Of a DNA stretch of 64,000 nt, positions 56,060-64,000 are shown piece by piece. Position 1 is the first letter of the stretch, and every line of letters starts with the position of its first letter. A program made the translations under genes and the position numbers. The stretch is from positions 1 through 64,000 of the forward strand of contig JASBVN010000020.1 in assembly GCA_029961045.1 (NCBI GenBank), written 5' to 3'. The notes under the pieces were generated by a model. That model was not told the origin of the DNA and ran no database searches. It worked only from the letters and a program-made list of their open reading frames with translations. The stretch is from Alicyclobacillaceae bacterium (GTDB lineage: Bacteria > Bacillota > Bacilli > Kyrpidiales > Kyrpidiaceae).

Positions 56060-57205
56060 TTACACGATTCCCAGCCGTTTAACGAGGATCTCGTTCATGA
56101 TCTGCGTCGTGCCTCCGCCGATCGACATGAGCCGGGCGTCCCGCCAATACCGCTGAACGGGATACTCCATCATGTAGCCGTTGCCGCCGTGAATTTGCAA
56201 GGCCGTGTCGGTGACCCGGTTGATCATCTCGCCGGCATAAGCTTTGGCCATGGTGGCTTCGGTGACGGCATCCTCCCCTCGGGCGTACAAGTAGAGGGCC
56301 CGGTACGCCAAACTCCTGGCCTTTTCGATGTCCACGGCCATGTCCACCATGTAGTGCCGCAACACCTGAAAACGGCCGATGGGCTGCCCGAATTGGGTCC
56401 GCTCACGACTGTACCGGACCGTCTCTTCCAGCGCCTTTTCGCCCATGGCCACACTGGAGAGGGCCATGATGATCCGCTCCCACTGAAAGTTGATCATGAT
56501 GTAGCGAAACCCCTGGTTCTCGACGCCGAGGAGATTCTCCACCGGAACCCTTACGTCCTCCAGAATCAACTCCGCCGTGTCCGAAGCCCGCCAGCCCAGT
56601 TTCTTCAAAGTCTTGCCGACGGTAAAGCCCGGCCGGTCGGTCTCTACGACAAACAGGCTGATGCCCCGGTGGCCCGCGTCCGGATCCGTTTTCGCCGCAA
56701 TGCAGACGAAGTCGGCCGACGCTCCGTTTGTAATGAACATTTTGCTCCCGTTGAGAACGTAGTGATCCCCTTCCCTCCGGGCGGTTGTGCGGATGGAAGC
56801 CACATCCGAACCGGCGTCTGGTTCCGTGATCCCCAGAGCCGAGATTTTTTCGCCGCGAATGGCAGGAACGAGGTATTTCAGCTTCTGTTCGTGATTGCCG
56901 AACCGCCACACCGGCGTCGCCCCGATGCCGCTGTGGGCCATCAGGGCCGCTGCCACCCCGCCGGACCCGCACCGGCTGATCTCCTCCACAAAGACCGCAT
57001 CGGCGATCAGGTCGTCGCTGCCGCCGTACTCGGCGGGAAACTTCAGGCCGAGAAAACCGAGTTCTCCGGCCCGCCGAAACAGGGATCTCGGAACGCGCCC
57101 CTCCCGTTCCCACTCCTCCACATGGGGAGCGACCTCCTTCTCCACCCACCTCCGCACGCTTTCCCGAAACCGCTCATGCTCTTTGGTGAAAATCCAATGT
57201 CCCAC
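56060..57205 (-). CDS. Acyl-CoA dehydrogenase (downstream copy)
   Basis: A 382-residue flavoprotein. The FAD/substrate-binding stretch is ALGITEPDAGSDVASIRTTA, then NGSKMFITNGASADFVCI. The C-terminal motif is MEYPVQRYWRDARLMSIGGGTTQIMNEIL. The usual catalytic-Glu position (YxxEYPxxR) reads MEYPVQR. GTG at 57205 follows GGAGGGG. It begins 23 nt after the sibling gene at 57229-58383. The two are clearly paralogous but diverged, so they probably differ in chain length or branching of substrate. Confidence 0.94.
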   Translation of the reverse strand: MGHWIFTKEHERFRESVRRWVEKEVAPHVEEWEREGRVPRSLFRRAGELGFLGLKFPAEYGGSDDLIADAVFVEEISRCGSGGVAAALMAHSGIGATPVWRFGNHEQKLKYLVPAIRGEKISALGITEPDAGSDVASIRTTARREGDHYVLNGSKMFITNGASADFVCIAAKTDPDAGHRGISLFVVETDRPGFTVGKTLKKLGWRASDTAELILEDVRVPVENLLGVENQGFRYIMINFQWERIIMALSSVAMGEKALEETVRYSRERTQFGQPIGRFQVLRHYMVDMAVDIEKARSLAYRALYLYARGEDAVTEATMAKAYAGEMINRVTDTALQIHGGNGYMMEYPVQRYWRDARLMSIGGGTTQIMNEILVKRLGIV

Positions 57206-57228
57206 AGAGACCCCTCCCCCGTCCGGCG

Positions 57229-58383
57229 TCAGTCCGGAAGGCCCATCGCCTTCGCGATGATCTCCTTCATGATCTCGTCGGTACCCGCGCCGATGCGGTT
57301 CAGCCGGACATCCCGCCAAATCCGCTCAATGGGGTACTCCGCCATATAGCCGTTTCCCCCAAAAATTTGCAGGGCCCGGTCGGCCACCCAACAAGCGGTC
57401 TGGGCGGCCGCCAGCTTGGCCATCGAGATTTCCTTGACGGGAACCTCTCCTTGGGCGAAACGGTAGGCCACCGAATAGGTGAACTGCCGGCAAGCCTCGA
57501 TTTGAGTCGCCATCTCCGCCAGCAGGTGCCCGATCGTCTGGAAGTGGGCGACGGGACGGCCGAACTGCCGGCGTTCCTTGGCGTACTGCAACGCCAACTC
57601 ATAGGCGTATTGGGCGGTAGCGACGCACCCCGCCGCCGCGATCATCCGCTCTCCTTGCAACTCCCACATGATCTGATAAAATCCCTTGCCTTCCTCCCCC
57701 AGGAGGTTTTCCGCCGGAACCCGGACATCGTCAAAAATCAATTCCGCAGTATCGGATGACCGCATCCCGACTTTGTCGAGCTTCCGCCCGACCGAAACGC
57801 CCGGCCGGTCGAGTTCCACCAGAAAAAGGCTAATCCCGCGGTACCCCGGCTCGTCGGATGTGCGGGCCACCAGGGTGATGAAATCCGCCCGCGGCCCGTT
57901 GGTGATGAACATTTTCCGGCCCCGGATCACCCATTCGTTTCCGTCCCGGTAGGCCCGGGTTTCGATCCCCGCCACATCGGATCCGTGATCGGGTTCCGTA
58001 ATGCCGAGACAGGCCAGTTTTTCGCCACGGATCGCAGGGGTCAAAAACCGTTCGATTTGCTCTTTGGTCCCGAACTGGAAAATAGGGGGCGTCGCCATTT
58101 CCGTTTGAACGGCGACGGCCATCGGAAACCCGCCCGCTCCGCACCGGGCGAGTTCCTCGGCGAGCACAATACTGCAAAAATAATCTCCCCCCTGGCCTCC
58201 GACTTCCTCCGGATACCGGAGCCCCAAAAAGCCCAATTCCCCCATCCGCTTCAAAATGTCCTTCGGAAATTCCCCTTTTTCTTCCCATTCGTCGACATAA
58301 GGAGCGACCTCCTTTTCCACGAAACGGCGGACGGCCTCCCGCAGGCGGTCATGTTCCTCGGTAAAGAAAGGCGGGTACGGCAA
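57229..58383 (-). CDS. Acyl-CoA dehydrogenase (upstream copy)
   Basis: A 384-residue flavoprotein with CLGITEPDHGSDVAGIETRA, RGRKMFITNGPRADFITL, and the C-terminal block AEYPIERIWRDVRLNRIGAGTDEIMKEI (catalytic-Glu region AEYPIER). The TTG start at 58383 follows GGGAGGTG. It lies 21 nt after the biotin-carrier gene. Together with that gene and the biotin carboxylase, it suggests isovaleryl-, citronellyl- or fatty-acyl-CoA oxidation; the exact acid is not decided by sequence. Confidence 0.94.
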   Translation of the reverse strand: MPYPPFFTEEHDRLREAVRRFVEKEVAPYVDEWEEKGEFPKDILKRMGELGFLGLRYPEEVGGQGGDYFCSIVLAEELARCGAGGFPMAVAVQTEMATPPIFQFGTKEQIERFLTPAIRGEKLACLGITEPDHGSDVAGIETRAYRDGNEWVIRGRKMFITNGPRADFITLVARTSDEPGYRGISLFLVELDRPGVSVGRKLDKVGMRSSDTAELIFDDVRVPAENLLGEEGKGFYQIMWELQGERMIAAAGCVATAQYAYELALQYAKERRQFGRPVAHFQTIGHLLAEMATQIEACRQFTYSVAYRFAQGEVPVKEISMAKLAAAQTACWVADRALQIFGGNGYMAEYPIERIWRDVRLNRIGAGTDEIMKEIIAKAMGLPD

Positions 58384-58404
58384 AACCCGACACCTCCCGA
58401 TTGT

Positions 58405-58626
58405 TCATCCTTCGGGCTCGAGGCGGATCAACGTCTCCTCTTCCTGGACAAAATCCCCCTCGTTTTTGCAGATTTCTTTGACGATGCCCGCCGTTTCGGC
58501 GGTGATCGGGATCTCCATTTTCATCGACTCGAGGATGGCGACCTCCTGCCCCCCCTCTACCCGATCCCCGGGCTGCACGAGAATTTTCCACACGGTTCCT
58601 CCCATGCTGGCTTTGATCTCCGCCAT
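58405..58626 (-). CDS. Biotin carboxyl carrier protein
   Basis: A 73-residue stand-alone biotinyl domain. The biotin lysine lies in ESMKMEIP, with the usual mirror-repeat hammerhead around it (GDRVEGGQEVAIL; GIVKEICKNEGDFV). Such short carriers serve acyl-CoA carboxylases, and this one follows the biotin carboxylase by 51 nt. It carries carboxybiotin to a carboxyltransferase that is not in the window. Confidence 0.95.
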   Translation of the reverse strand: MAEIKASMGGTVWKILVQPGDRVEGGQEVAILESMKMEIPITAETAGIVKEICKNEGDFVQEEETLIRLEPEG

Positions 58627-58677
58627 CGTTCGGATCCTCCTTGTCTCGTACTGATTCGACGTCCGATCGGCGACGCC

Positions 58678-60012
58678 TTAAGACCGCAACCGTTGCACCA
58701 ATTCGGTGGTGTACGTTCCTCGGCGGAAGGGCTCGCTCCGGAGAACTTCGAGGAGCATGGGAACGTTCGTCTTGATCCCGTCGATCCGAACGCTCTCCAG
58801 CGCCCTTTCCAACCGTTCCGTCGCCTCGGCCCGACTTTCGCCCCAGGCGATGATTTTGGCAATGAGGGGATCGTAATAGGGCGTGACCGCCGATCCCGCT
58901 TCCACCCCGGCATCCACCCGCACGTCCCCCGGCCACTCCAGGGCGGTGACCGTCCCCGGAGAAGGAAGGAAGCGGACGGGATCTTCCGCATACACCCGGC
59001 ACTCGATGGCGGCGCCTCGCCGGGAAATCCGGTCCTGGTCCAAGGGCAGCGGCTCCCCGGCCGCGATGCGGATCTGCCACTCCACCAGATCCAAGCCGGT
59101 GATCATCTCGGTGACGGGGTGTTCCACCTGGAGACGGGTGTTCATCTCTAGAAAATAGAAGTTCCCTTCGCCGTCGAAGATGAATTCCATGGTCCCCAAG
59201 TTCCTGTAGCCGATGGCGGCGGCTCCCCGGACGGCCGCATCCGTCAGCCGCGCCCTCTTCTCCTCGTCGAGAAACGGCGAGGGACTTTCCTCGATGACTT
59301 TCTGATGGCGACGCTGCACTGAACATTCCCGCTCAAAGAGGTGGACGACCCGCCCCTTGCCGTCGGCGGCCACCTGCACCTCGATATGGCGCGGATTTTC
59401 TACGAATTTCTCCAAGAAGACGGCCTCGTCGCCGAAATAGTTTCGGGAACGGGTCCGGGTGGACTCATAGGCCTTGGTCAATTCTTCCGGGGACCGAACG
59501 AGACTCATGCCGATTCCGCCGCCCCCCGCACTGGCTTTCAGCATGACCGGGTAGCCGATCTCCTCCGCCAGGGCCAAGGCTTGTTCGAGGCTCTCCACCG
59601 CCCCCTCTCCGCCGGGCACCACGGGAACGCCCGCTTCTTTCATCCGGCGGCGGGCTTCGATTTTGCTTCCCATCGCCGTGATGACCTCCGGAGACGGACC
59701 GATAAAGACCAGACCCGCCTCTTCGCACCGGGCGGCGAATTCGCCGTTTTCCGAAAGAAACCCGTATCCCGGATGAATCGCTTCGGCGCCGGTTTGTCTG
59801 GCCGCATCGAGGATCGCGTCGATCCGCAGATAACTTTGTGCCACGGGAGGGGGGCCGATCCACACCGCCTCATCGGCCTCCCGAACATGGGGGGCGTCCC
59901 GATCGGCATCCGAATAGACGGCCACCGTCTGAATCCCCATCTTCCGACACGTCCGGATGACGCGCCTGGCAATTTCTCCGCGATTTGCGATCAAAATCTT
60001 TTGAAATGCCAT
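58678..60012 (-). CDS. Biotin carboxylase of an acyl-CoA carboxylase
   Basis: A 444-residue ATP-grasp enzyme that carboxylates biotin on the carrier protein. It has KILIANRGEIARRVIRTC, the glycine-rich ATP loop KASAGGGGIGMSLV, the metal and catalytic motif MEFIFDGEGNFYFLEMNTRLQVEHPVTE, and ECRVYAEDP. It matches AccC and the N-terminal part of propionyl- or methylcrotonyl-CoA carboxylase alpha. ATG at 60012 follows GGGGGGG. First gene of the operon behind the -24/-12 promoter. No carboxyltransferase follows it, so its partner must be elsewhere. Confidence 0.93.
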   Translation of the reverse strand: MAFQKILIANRGEIARRVIRTCRKMGIQTVAVYSDADRDAPHVREADEAVWIGPPPVAQSYLRIDAILDAARQTGAEAIHPGYGFLSENGEFAARCEEAGLVFIGPSPEVITAMGSKIEARRRMKEAGVPVVPGGEGAVESLEQALALAEEIGYPVMLKASAGGGGIGMSLVRSPEELTKAYESTRTRSRNYFGDEAVFLEKFVENPRHIEVQVAADGKGRVVHLFERECSVQRRHQKVIEESPSPFLDEEKRARLTDAAVRGAAAIGYRNLGTMEFIFDGEGNFYFLEMNTRLQVEHPVTEMITGLDLVEWQIRIAAGEPLPLDQDRISRRGAAIECRVYAEDPVRFLPSPGTVTALEWPGDVRVDAGVEAGSAVTPYYDPLIAKIIAWGESRAEATERLERALESVRIDGIKTNVPMLLEVLRSEPFRRGTYTTELVQRLRS

Positions 60013-60167
60013 TTCTAACCCCCCCGATGTCCAAAATCGATTCATGTGTGCGCTAAATAATACATATGTCCGATTTTCGTACACTCCATCGGGCTGCGGA
60101 AATTCGGCCGGACGGAACAGCCCTCCTCCCACCGCCTCCGACAACCGGGGACGCCGCTGTCTTTGTA

Positions 60168-60186
60168 AAGCAACAATCGTGCCAAA
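60168..60186 (-). promoter_or_regulatory. Sigma-54 promoter (-24/-12) of the acyl-CoA operon
   Basis: On the minus strand TTGGCAC-GATTG-TTGCT: the -24 TGGCAC (60179-60184), 5 nt, the -12 TTGC (60170-60173). This is the consensus, about 155 nt before the biotin carboxylase start. A sigma-54 activator gene ends 70 nt upstream, so the promoter and its activator lie together. Confidence 0.9.
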
Positions 60187-60254
60187 TCACTCCCCGACGG
60201 CGTCGCTCATTCGCCGAACAACGCCGCCGGCCGCAGGAGACCGCATTCAGCCTC

Positions 60255-62393
60255 TCAAGCCCCGTCCACCCGCGAAGGACGGAGATGGAAACGAATTTCT
60301 TCTTCGATGCCGTACTTGCGCAGCTTCTGGTAGAGGGTGGACCGGCTGATCCCCAGCAATTGGGCGGCTTTCGACCGGTTTCCGCCCGATTCTTGAAGGG
60401 CTTCGAGGATCCAGTCCCGTTCCCACGACTCGCGGGAACGGCGGGCGGGCGTTTTCGGCCCATTCGGTCCCCCGGCGGATCCTTCCACCGCCCCCGCCCG
60501 GATTTCCTCGGGCAGGTGCCCGGGCTCGATCCATCCGTCCACGCCCATGTTCATCGCCCGCTCCAGCACGTTTTCCAACTGGCGGACATTGCCGGGCCAC
60601 GAATAGGCCTGCAACACCTCCAGGGCTCGGGGGGTGATCCCGATCACGTGGCGGTTCAGCTTCTGATTGAGCTTTTGAATGAGGTATTCGCACAACATGG
60701 GCAAGTCTCCCATGCGTTCCCGCAAAGGGGGGATGGCCAAATGAACCACGTGAATGCGATAGTACAGGTCCTCCCGGAAAGCCCCCTCCCGCACCATCTG
60801 GCGCAAATCCCGATGGGTCGCGGCGATGATCCGCACATCCACTCGCCGGGTGCGCACGTCCCCCACTCGCTCAAAGGCCTGTTCCTGGAGAACCCGCAGC
60901 AATTTCGCCTGCAGGTACAGGGGCATATCGCCGATTTCATCCAAAAAGAGCGTTCCACCGTCGGCCAGCTCGAACTTCCCCGGCTTTCCTCCCCTCCGGG
61001 CACCGGTGAACGCTCCTTCCACATAGCCGAAAAATTCGGATTCCAGCAGTTCAGCCGGAATCGCCGCACAGTTCACTTTGACAAAACGGCCCGGGCGGCC
61101 GGACTCCTCGTGAATGGCCTCCGCGAACAGTTCTTTGCCCGTCCCGCTCTCACCCGTGATCAGAATCGTGGACGATGTCTGCGCCGCCAGCCTGGCCTCC
61201 TGTTTCAGGCGTTCAATTTTCGGGTCGGCGCCTACGATCCGGTCGAAGGCGGAAACCGGCCGGCGCACCCGGTTCCATTCGCCCCGGTAAAAGTGCAATT
61301 CCCGCTCCAACTGTTCGAGTCGCCGGAACAACGCCCGCCATTCGTCCAGCTGTCTCCAGATGATTTTGATAATCGCCCCCAACCGTTTCCCGGAACGCTC
61401 GATGGGCTCTTGAGTCACGACACAAGGCCTCCCCTGAATGGTGCGAACCTCGCCGATGACCGGACGCCCCGACAAGACGGGTTCCAGCGAAAGATCGGGG
61501 ACGACCTCGGACCAGGGGTGGCCGGCAACATCGTCGTTCGGCCGGTCCAGGGCCTCGAGAAAGGCATCGTTGACAACGGTGATCCGCCCTTCGGGATCCA
61601 CCACGGCAATGCCGTCGTAGGACAGAGCCAGGGCGTGCCGGAGGATGTGTTCGAGGTTTTTCGTGGTCTCCAATTCCTCGGCGATGGCCTCCAGGGAGGT
61701 GATATCCCGGAACACCGCCATCGCCCCCCTCACCACATCCTGATCGGCGATGGGAATGAGAGAAGCGATTGACACGTTCTGGCCCCGGCTCACCCGGCAG
61801 GCCGGCGTGGGAACGCGCCGTTCCAAGGCGTCCACCAAACCCCGGGACAGTTCGGGAAACCAGTCACCGGCCGGCGTTCCCAGCGCCCGTTCGCGGTCCA
61901 ATCCGAACATGCGCTCCGCCGCCCGGTTCACCGTCTGAATTCGTTGTTGGCGGTCCACGAAAATGACCGCTTCTTGCAAATTGTCCAACAGCGCGGTGAC
62001 CTGAAGGGCCTGCAGCTCCGTCTGATGGAGAAATCCGCGGATGATGTCCGATTTGCCCATCACGCCCAGGACGCGGCCGTCGGGATCCACCACCACCCCG
62101 TGACCCACTCCGGTGCGGAGGAGAGTTGCCTTGGCCGATTCTAGGGAATCCCGAACGTCCAACGTCACCACTTCTCGGCGGAGCAACGTTTCGACGGGCG
62201 TATCCAGGCCGGCCCCCTCCAGCAAGGCCCGGTATACCGCGTATTTGCTGACTATACCGGCCAGTCGGTCGGTTTCGTCGAGCACACAGGCAATGTCCAG
62301 CCGATGTTTCAAGAAAGCCCGCATCACATCCGACAGCCGATCGCTGGTGCGCAAAGTCGCCACATTGCGGGTGTAGCATTCCGAAACCCTCAT
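60255..62393 (-). CDS. Sigma-54-dependent activator with CBS pair and two PAS domains
   Basis: A 712-residue transcription activator. A CBS pair (1-120; [37 protein letters not shown]) is followed by PAS 1 (about 125-235), PAS 2 (245-350), the AAA+ domain (385-620) and a Fis-type helix-turn-helix (670-712, [22 protein letters not shown]). In the AAA+ domain the Walker A is GESGTGKE, the sigma-54 loop is GAFTGA, and Walker B is LFLDEI. The input could be AMP/ATP energy state or an acyl-type ligand. It is likely the activator of the promoter at 60168-60186 next to it. Confidence 0.95.
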   Translation of the reverse strand: MRVSECYTRNVATLRTSDRLSDVMRAFLKHRLDIACVLDETDRLAGIVSKYAVYRALLEGAGLDTPVETLLRREVVTLDVRDSLESAKATLLRTGVGHGVVVDPDGRVLGVMGKSDIIRGFLHQTELQALQVTALLDNLQEAVIFVDRQQRIQTVNRAAERMFGLDRERALGTPAGDWFPELSRGLVDALERRVPTPACRVSRGQNVSIASLIPIADQDVVRGAMAVFRDITSLEAIAEELETTKNLEHILRHALALSYDGIAVVDPEGRITVVNDAFLEALDRPNDDVAGHPWSEVVPDLSLEPVLSGRPVIGEVRTIQGRPCVVTQEPIERSGKRLGAIIKIIWRQLDEWRALFRRLEQLERELHFYRGEWNRVRRPVSAFDRIVGADPKIERLKQEARLAAQTSSTILITGESGTGKELFAEAIHEESGRPGRFVKVNCAAIPAELLESEFFGYVEGAFTGARRGGKPGKFELADGGTLFLDEIGDMPLYLQAKLLRVLQEQAFERVGDVRTRRVDVRIIAATHRDLRQMVREGAFREDLYYRIHVVHLAIPPLRERMGDLPMLCEYLIQKLNQKLNRHVIGITPRALEVLQAYSWPGNVRQLENVLERAMNMGVDGWIEPGHLPEEIRAGAVEGSAGGPNGPKTPARRSRESWERDWILEALQESGGNRSKAAQLLGISRSTLYQKLRKYGIEEEIRFHLRPSRVDGA

Positions 62394-62555
62394 CGGCTTC
62401 CCCCCGTTCGGACATGCTCGGGTGTTCGAATCTTTTACATGTGTGCATAGTTGTACAACTGTTATTTATATTACACAAGTGCGCCTATTCCAGCAATCCA
62501 TGACGGAACTCCCGGACAAAACCCGTCCTTTTTGTTACGATGGTATCGTGGTCTG

Positions 62556-62708
62556 CGGGCTGCGCGGGTCGCCTACGCGATGAAACCGGCGGCCGACCTG
62601 CCGAAAGACCGCGTGATCATCGTCAATCTGAGCGGCCGGGGGCACAAAGACGTCGCCCAGGTCGCCGATATGCGGGGCGGCAGAACCGGCGGAGTGCGGG
62701 AAAACTGA
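62556..62708 (+). pseudogene. Orphan 3' fragment of tryptophan synthase beta (trpB)
   Basis: The last 50 codons of an open frame read RAARVAYAMKPAADLPKDR and VIIVNLSGRGHKDVAQVADM. This is the TrpB C-terminal end (usually A-H-x-V-AYAL, then V-N-L-S-G-R-G-D-K-D). The catalytic Lys, glutamate and all earlier sequence are absent, and the upstream part of the frame is unrelated. No trp genes are nearby. It is a remnant of a lost or displaced trpB copy. Confidence 0.7.
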
Positions 62709-62855
62709 CCTTTACCCGATTTTGTCACATACCGTTCTATGGATTTTCGGCAGGGCGGGAGAAAGCCGGATCATGCCCCGGGACACGGGGAAATGGTAGA
62801 ATGACACCGTGGAGCGGAAGAGGACCCGGGGCCAACCCGGGCGAGGAGGGGTCCC

Positions 62856-63554
62856 ATGGAACAACAGTCGACACATGTGGAAGAACATTTTATGGCGCCC
62901 GACGTCATCCGCGACATCGTCATCGGAATGGCCGACGGGCTGACGGTTCCGTTCGCTTTGGCGGCAGGCTTGTCGGGCACCGTATCCACTACCGTCCTGG
63001 TGGTCACCGCCGGATTGGCCGAAATCGCCGCCGGTTCCATCGCCATGGGCCTGGGCGGTTATCTGGCCGCCAAGACCGAACGGGAACATTACCTCTCCGA
63101 GTTGGAGCGGGAACGGCGGGAAGTGGTGGAGTTGCCTCACCGCGAACGGGAGGAGGTCCGCGATATCCTGATGCAGTGGGGCATGGATGCCGAATCGGCC
63201 GAACCGGTGGTCGAAGCGATTAGCCGCGACCCGGACCGGTGGGTGAATTTCATGATGAAATTCGAACTCGGACTCGAAGAGCCCGAACCGAAGCGGGCCC
63301 GAAACAGTTCCCTGACCATCGGTCTGTCGTACATCGCGGGAGGCATCATTCCATTGGCGCCTTATATGGTGATCCACGATCCGGGGGCCGCCCTGGCGGT
63401 CTCCGTCGTCGTCACCCTGATCGCCCTGTTCGTATTCGGCTTAATCAAGGGCAAATTCACCGGGGTCAAACCTCTGAAAAGCGCCTGGCAGACCACCGTA
63501 GTCGGCGGGTTGGCCGCAGGAGTCGCCTATTTGGTGGCCAGATGGGTCTCTTGA
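62856..63554 (+). CDS. VIT1/CCC1-family iron/manganese transporter
   Basis: A 232-residue membrane protein. Helix 1 has IVIGMADGLTVPFALAAGLSG, with the family's metal-site residues. A long charged cytosolic loop follows (REHYLSELERERREVVELPHREREEV), then a C-terminal bundle of three helices (LSYIAGGIIPLAPYMV and following). Such proteins export or store Fe2+/Mn2+. ATG at 62856 follows GAGGAGG. It stands alone between the trpB fragment and asnB. A possible -10 with TGGTAGAAT lies upstream at 62793-62801. Confidence 0.92.
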   Translation: MEQQSTHVEEHFMAPDVIRDIVIGMADGLTVPFALAAGLSGTVSTTVLVVTAGLAEIAAGSIAMGLGGYLAAKTEREHYLSELERERREVVELPHREREEVRDILMQWGMDAESAEPVVEAISRDPDRWVNFMMKFELGLEEPEPKRARNSSLTIGLSYIAGGIIPLAPYMVIHDPGAALAVSVVVTLIALFVFGLIKGKFTGVKPLKSAWQTTVVGGLAAGVAYLVARWVS

Positions 63555-63726
63555 ACGATGTCCACGGCAATACCGGCGGGTTCAACATCACCGCGGCTCT
63601 CTCTACCGGCTATGTCGCGGGCCTTTCGGCCGCGCGGTTCGTCACCCTTTCCCGGTCGGGCGCATAATCTGCAGATGACTGGGCAAAGGCCCGGGTCGCG
63701 CGCAACACCGAGGGAGGTACGATGAC

Positions 63727-64000
63727 ATGTGCGGTATTGCCGGCTGGATTGACTGGAACGAGGATGTGACCCGTCAGCGCCCGGTCCTGCAAGCCATGGC
63801 GAACGCCCAATATTGGCGCGGCCCCGATGCGGAAGGCCTGTGGGTATCCCGCTGCGCGGGTTTGGCACACCGGCGGCTGTCGATCATCGACCCCGAAGGA
63901 GGCGCCCAGCCGATGGTGCGGCGCCGGGGGGATCGAACATGGGTAATCGTCTATAACGGCGAGCTGTACAACATGCTGGATGTGCGGCGGGAATTGGAGG
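63727..64000 (+). CDS. asnB: Asparagine synthetase, glutamine-hydrolysing (5' part)
   Basis: The first 91 codons of a class II amidotransferase. Cys2 after the initiator Met is the Ntn nucleophile (MCGIAGWIDW). RGPDAEG, HRRLSIIDPEGGAQPM and VYNGELYN are the conserved glutaminase-domain motifs, which fit AsnB. The synthetase half lies beyond the window edge. ATG at 63727 follows GAGGGAGGTACG. No T-box leader was seen in the 63555-63726 spacer, which holds no gene that I can support. Confidence 0.92.
   Translation, partial: MCGIAGWIDWNEDVTRQRPVLQAMANAQYWRGPDAEGLWVSRCAGLAHRRLSIIDPEGGAQPMVRRRGDRTWVIVYNGELYNMLDVRRELE

Noticed and set aside
63555..63726. T-box or other riboswitch before asnB
   Set aside because: No T-box sequence or terminator pair could be found in this 172-nt spacer.

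Overview
The window looks like chromosomal DNA from a GC-rich, aerobic member of the Bacillales, probably a thermophile of the Kyrpidia/Alicyclobacillaceae or Thermoactinomycetaceae kind. The signs are Bacillus-type Shine-Dalgarno sites (AAGGAGG), frequent GTG and TTG starts, a Bacillus-like PdhABCD set, CtaA/CtaB, an S-layer-homology protein, CstR, and many sigma-A promoters of the form TTGACA-N17-TATACT. The taxon is an inference. No tRNA, rRNA or CRISPR array was seen.

Layout. 1-1709: a broken gene and a decayed ISNCY/IS1202-like insertion sequence whose edge lies just upstream of the thiC promoter. 1734-3877: thiC with its own promoter, TPP riboswitch and attenuator. 9299 down to 3906 (minus): an apparent operon for sucrose synthesis (sucrose-phosphate synthase-like, sucrose-phosphatase-like), a BusR-like c-di-AMP-type regulator, an ABC-2 exporter and a HAD hydrolase, behind a strong promoter with a perfect inverted repeat. 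9432-17923: a TauE permease, a sugar operon whose beta-mannosidase carries an amber stop, a Toprim/ADP-ribosylglycohydrolase fusion and two oxidoreductases. 18024-23804: a cell-wall hydrolase, heme A synthesis (ctaA, ctaB) and a coxB stub. 23866-31934: CoA-transferase, metH, alpha/beta hydrolase, CcdA, ResA-like thioredoxin and a methyltransferase. 36281 down to 31954 (minus): a complete persulfide (cst) operon of rhodanese, TusA-rhodanese, DsrE, rhodanese-persulfide dioxygenase, TauE, CstR and DUF302, with a CstR-type operator exactly in the promoter spacer. 36442-43857: a fold-III PLP decarboxylase homologue without its catalytic lysine, an S-layer protein, and the pyruvate dehydrogenase operon with a 19-bp palindromic operator. 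44075-54319: phhB, DJ-1/PfpI, subtilisin, M20 peptidase, a GGDEF-EAL protein, a glutaredoxin-like gene with an in-frame UGA, Lin0512, CorC and a chemotaxis receptor. 62393 down to 54551 (minus): a sigma-54 activator and the acyl-CoA operon it faces, with a consensus -24/-12 promoter. 62556-64000: a trpB fragment, a VIT1-type transporter and the start of asnB.

The most striking item is the gene at 50253-50549 (minus). It has a perfect ribosome binding site, is translationally coupled to the gene before it, and encodes a full glutaredoxin-like protein in which UGA occupies the first redox-cysteine position (U-G-Q-C). A 7-bp hairpin with an AG-starting apical loop sits 22 nt after the UGA, as in bacterial SECIS elements, so it is a strong selenoprotein candidate. 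Also notable are the Toprim-ADP-ribosylglycohydrolase fusion, the Lys-less decarboxylase homologue, and three operons whose operators can be read directly against their promoters.
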